From the NCBI GenBank assembly GCA_024640445.1, contig JAHEEZ010000161.1, positions 1 through 8,410 of the forward strand: a DNA stretch of 8,410 nucleotides. The letters run 5' to 3'. How positions within the stretch are numbered: position 1 is the first letter of the stretch; every line of letters starts with the position of its first letter. This stretch comes from Acidobacteriota bacterium (lineage in GTDB: Bacteria > Acidobacteriota > Blastocatellia > Pyrinomonadales > Pyrinomonadaceae). Of the stretch, positions 7,166-8,410 are shown piece by piece. The notes below the pieces were generated by a model, which saw nothing but the letters and a program-made list of their open reading frames with translations, did no database searches and was not told where the DNA came from. The translations under genes and the position numbers were made by a program.

Positions 7166-7585
7166 ATGAACAATAAAGGGCAGGACAATACCAGGGATAC
7201 GAGGTTCAGGGAACTGCTTGGCGGTTACTTGCGCGTCGGCGCGTCTTCTTCGGAATTCGGCGAGTCACATCACCTCGACGGTGATGTGATCGCGGCATTC
7301 GTTGAAGGAAATCTTTCTCAGCGGGAGGCGGGTCCCATCACTACCCATCTGGTCGATTGTTCCTTTTGCAGGCACAAGACCGCGGACCTTGTCAGGCTTG
7401 ATCTGCAGTTCGCTGAAGAATCAACTGAAACCGCTGCGCCCGTTTCCGAACCGACAAGAGTCGCCGACGTGCTCTCCGGAATTCTTGGGCGGATATTCGG
7501 ATCCGCGGAAGGTGCGGTGTTTGCGCACGAGGAAAGAATTGATGAATCGGATCCCGAACCTGCGGCAAAAGAAGAGGAAGAGTAG
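7166..7585 (+). CDS. zinc-finger (zf-HC2/ZAS type) putative anti-sigma factor, soluble
   Basis: The product is 139 residues from the ATG at 7166. Residues 35-80 show the pattern HHLDGDVIAAFVEGNLS followed by H61-x3-C65-x2-C68 (HLVDCSFC), the zinc-binding signature of zf-HC2/ZAS anti-sigma domains, which hold a sigma factor inactive by wedging between its regions 2 and 4. There is no hydrophobic segment long enough to cross a membrane, unlike many anti-sigma factors; the C-terminal half has a short amphipathic stretch (about 100-120) and an acidic tail. It follows the sigma factor gene by 114 nt, in the same direction, which makes that protein its probable partner. The start is chosen because GGAGG (7149-7153) lies 12 nt upstream; a TTG at 7106 in the same frame would add a basic segment with no family resemblance. 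It could instead be a redox or zinc sensor that tunes the sigma factor. Confidence 0.78.
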   Translation: MNNKGQDNTRDTRFRELLGGYLRVGASSSEFGESHHLDGDVIAAFVEGNLSQREAGPITTHLVDCSFCRHKTADLVRLDLQFAEESTETAAPVSEPTRVADVLSGILGRIFGSAEGAVFAHEERIDESDPEPAAKEEEE

Positions 7586-7611
7586 ACCCTTAGTAAGATC
7601 TGTAATCCGCC

Positions 7612-7644
7612 GAACGGGCGGTCGCTAGAAGCGGCCGCCCGTTT
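7612..7644 (+). terminator. strong intrinsic terminator-like hairpin after the sigma/anti-sigma genes
   Basis: AACGGGCGG-T-CGCT (7613-7626) pairs with AGCG-G-CCGCCCGTT (7630-7643) around a 3-nt AGA loop: 13 Watson-Crick pairs plus one T-G wobble, with a possible G-T closing pair (7612/7644). A T-rich stretch (TTTCATTGTATTG) follows. It starts 26 nt past the anti-sigma stop codon and separates that unit from ribA. The T-run is interrupted, so termination may be incomplete, but the stem is the strongest in the window. Confidence 0.75.
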
Positions 7645-7693
7645 CATTGTATTGTCGGCCTTTGAATGGGTTATCGGCGGGCTTCCCGTAAAA

Positions 7694-7723
7694 CTGTGAA
7701 AAGAGTTTCATAAGAGATATAAT
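7694..7723 (+). promoter_or_regulatory. predicted promoter of ribA
   Basis: A perfect TATAAT lies at 7718-7723, with a weak -35 candidate CTGTGA (7694-7699) 18 bp upstream. Initiation near 7730 gives a leader of about 45 nt before the ATG at 7776. A perfect palindrome overlaps the end of the -10 box and the predicted start point. Confidence 0.5.
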
Positions 7724-7734
7724 GCGAATTCGCA
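7723..7734. promoter_or_regulatory. 12-bp perfect palindrome, candidate operator at the ribA promoter
   Basis: TGCGAATTCGCA is perfectly self-complementary. It shares its first base with the last base of the TATAAT box and covers the predicted transcription start near 7730. The position fits a site for a dimeric repressor; no regulator can be named from the sequence. Confidence 0.35.
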
Positions 7735-7775
7735 AATCCGAAGAATGATCTGAACTTGGCCCCTATTTGTACCAG

Positions 7776-8405
7776 ATGGACGCAGACTGTACAGCCGACG
7801 AGAAGAAACTTTCTGTTGAGAGGGTCGCAGTTGCCGATCTTCCCACCCAGGTCGGGGAATTCAAGATCGCGGGGTATCGTTCCCTTACAAGCGGAGAAGA
7901 GTTCGTTGTGCTGTTCAAGGGTAAAATGGAACGCGGTGTGCCGACACTGGTAAGGATCCATTCGCAATGCCTCACCGGTGACGTGTTCGGTTCGATCAAG
8001 TGCGATTGTGGTCCGCAGCTTCACAAGGCAATGGAAATGATCGAGGAAGAAGGCCGGGGCGCGATCGTATATCAGCAGCAGGAAGGCCGCGGTATAGGGA
8101 TCGTCAACAAAATACGCGCGTATGCGCTTCAGGACGAGGGGGCCGACACTGTTGAGGCAAACGAGAAACTCGGCTTTGCAGTTGATGCGAGAGAATATCA
8201 GCAATGCGCGGAGATACTCTTTGATCTGGGACTCTGTGAGGTCCGGGTGATCTCCAATAATCCTGACAAGATCAAGGCCCTGGAAGACGCTGGTCTGAGG
8301 ATCGTCGAGCGCGTACCGATCGAGGTCAAAGCAAAAGAGCCGGCCGCTCATTACCTTCGCACAAAGAAAGAAAAAATGGGCCATCTCCTCGAGTTTGAGG
8401 AATAG
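7776..8405 (+). CDS. ribA: GTP cyclohydrolase II
   Basis: The 209-residue product aligns along its length with E. coli RibA (196 residues), the enzyme that opens GTP to 2,5-diamino-6-ribosylamino-pyrimidinone 5'-phosphate, formate and pyrophosphate, the first step of riboflavin synthesis, in the cytosol. Zinc ligands C65, C76 and C78 are present (CLTGDVFGSIKCDCG), as are Y116 (matching E. coli Y105) and the D137-A-R139 pair (matching D126 and R128). RIHSQCLTGD, QQEGRGIGIVNKIRAYALQD, DTVEAN, SNNPDK and the C-terminal KMGHLL are all intact. There is no DHBP synthase (RibB) domain in front, so this is a stand-alone RibA rather than the common RibBA fusion. The ATG at 7776 is preferred; an in-frame TTG at 7767 is possible, and a stop at 7746 rules out anything longer. 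No Shine-Dalgarno is visible. It stands alone after a terminator, with no other rib gene in view. Confidence 0.96.
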   Translation: MDADCTADEKKLSVERVAVADLPTQVGEFKIAGYRSLTSGEEFVVLFKGKMERGVPTLVRIHSQCLTGDVFGSIKCDCGPQLHKAMEMIEEEGRGAIVYQQQEGRGIGIVNKIRAYALQDEGADTVEANEKLGFAVDAREYQQCAEILFDLGLCEVRVISNNPDKIKALEDAGLRIVERVPIEVKAKEPAAHYLRTKKEKMGHLLEFEE

Positions 8406-8410
8406 GCCGC

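Noticed and set aside
7745..7753. Two-codon open frame ATG-ATC-TGA in the predicted ribA leader as a regulatory upstream frame
   Set aside because: No ribosome site and such minimal frames occur often by chance; no pairing or arrest signal is visible.
7586..7775. FMN riboswitch upstream of ribA
   Set aside because: The gap holds a terminator-like hairpin, a promoter and a palindrome, but I see no conserved FMN-aptamer segments such as AGGGGC, and the predicted leader of about 45 nt is too short for the aptamer.
7671..8384. Open frame of 237 codons on the minus strand opposite ribA
   Set aside because: It mirrors the fully conserved ribA coding sequence and shows no domain; codon structure belongs to the plus strand.

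Overview
The window carries six protein genes on both strands, with short intergenic gaps (the longest is about 190 bp) and no RNA genes, insertion sequences or CRISPR arrays that I can see. The base composition is moderately GC-rich. The gene types point to a Gram-negative-type, soil-associated bacterium, most likely an Acidobacteriota member of the Blastocatellia/Pyrinomonadaceae type: a TolB-type propeller fused to an amidohydrolase, a SpoIIM-family membrane protein, a long ECF-like sigma factor using a HEST-type recognition helix, and a stand-alone GTP cyclohydrolase II. That placement is inference from protein style, not a search.

Layout. At 1-3020 (+) lies the 3' part of a large beta-propeller plus amidohydrolase protein whose N-terminus is outside the window. 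It converges on a SpoIIM/DUF95-family integral membrane protein (3084-4055, -). That gene is divergent from a half-size ABC exporter (4133-5995, +). The two divergent genes appear to share one compact control region in which opposing promoters are physically interleaved (4084-4120). Next come a long sigma-70/ECF-like sigma factor (6041-7051, +) and a small soluble zinc-finger protein of the anti-sigma type (7166-7585, +), closed by a strong 14-bp hairpin terminator (7612-7644). The last gene is ribA, GTP cyclohydrolase II (7776-8405, +), with its own TATAAT box and a perfect 12-bp palindrome at the predicted transcription start.

How the genes relate. The sigma factor and zinc-finger protein form a probable regulator/anti-regulator pair. 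The exporter and SpoIIM protein are both membrane proteins and may be co-regulated through their shared promoter region. The amidohydrolase and ribA look like independent single-gene units. The most interesting signals are regulatory: interleaved divergent promoters, two genes with TATAAT-like boxes only 11-12 nt before the ATG and no Shine-Dalgarno (predicting nearly leaderless mRNAs), palindromes lying over predicted start points, and an unusually long sigma factor with an insert between the two helices of its DNA-binding motif. I found no clear evidence of a new defence or mobile system.
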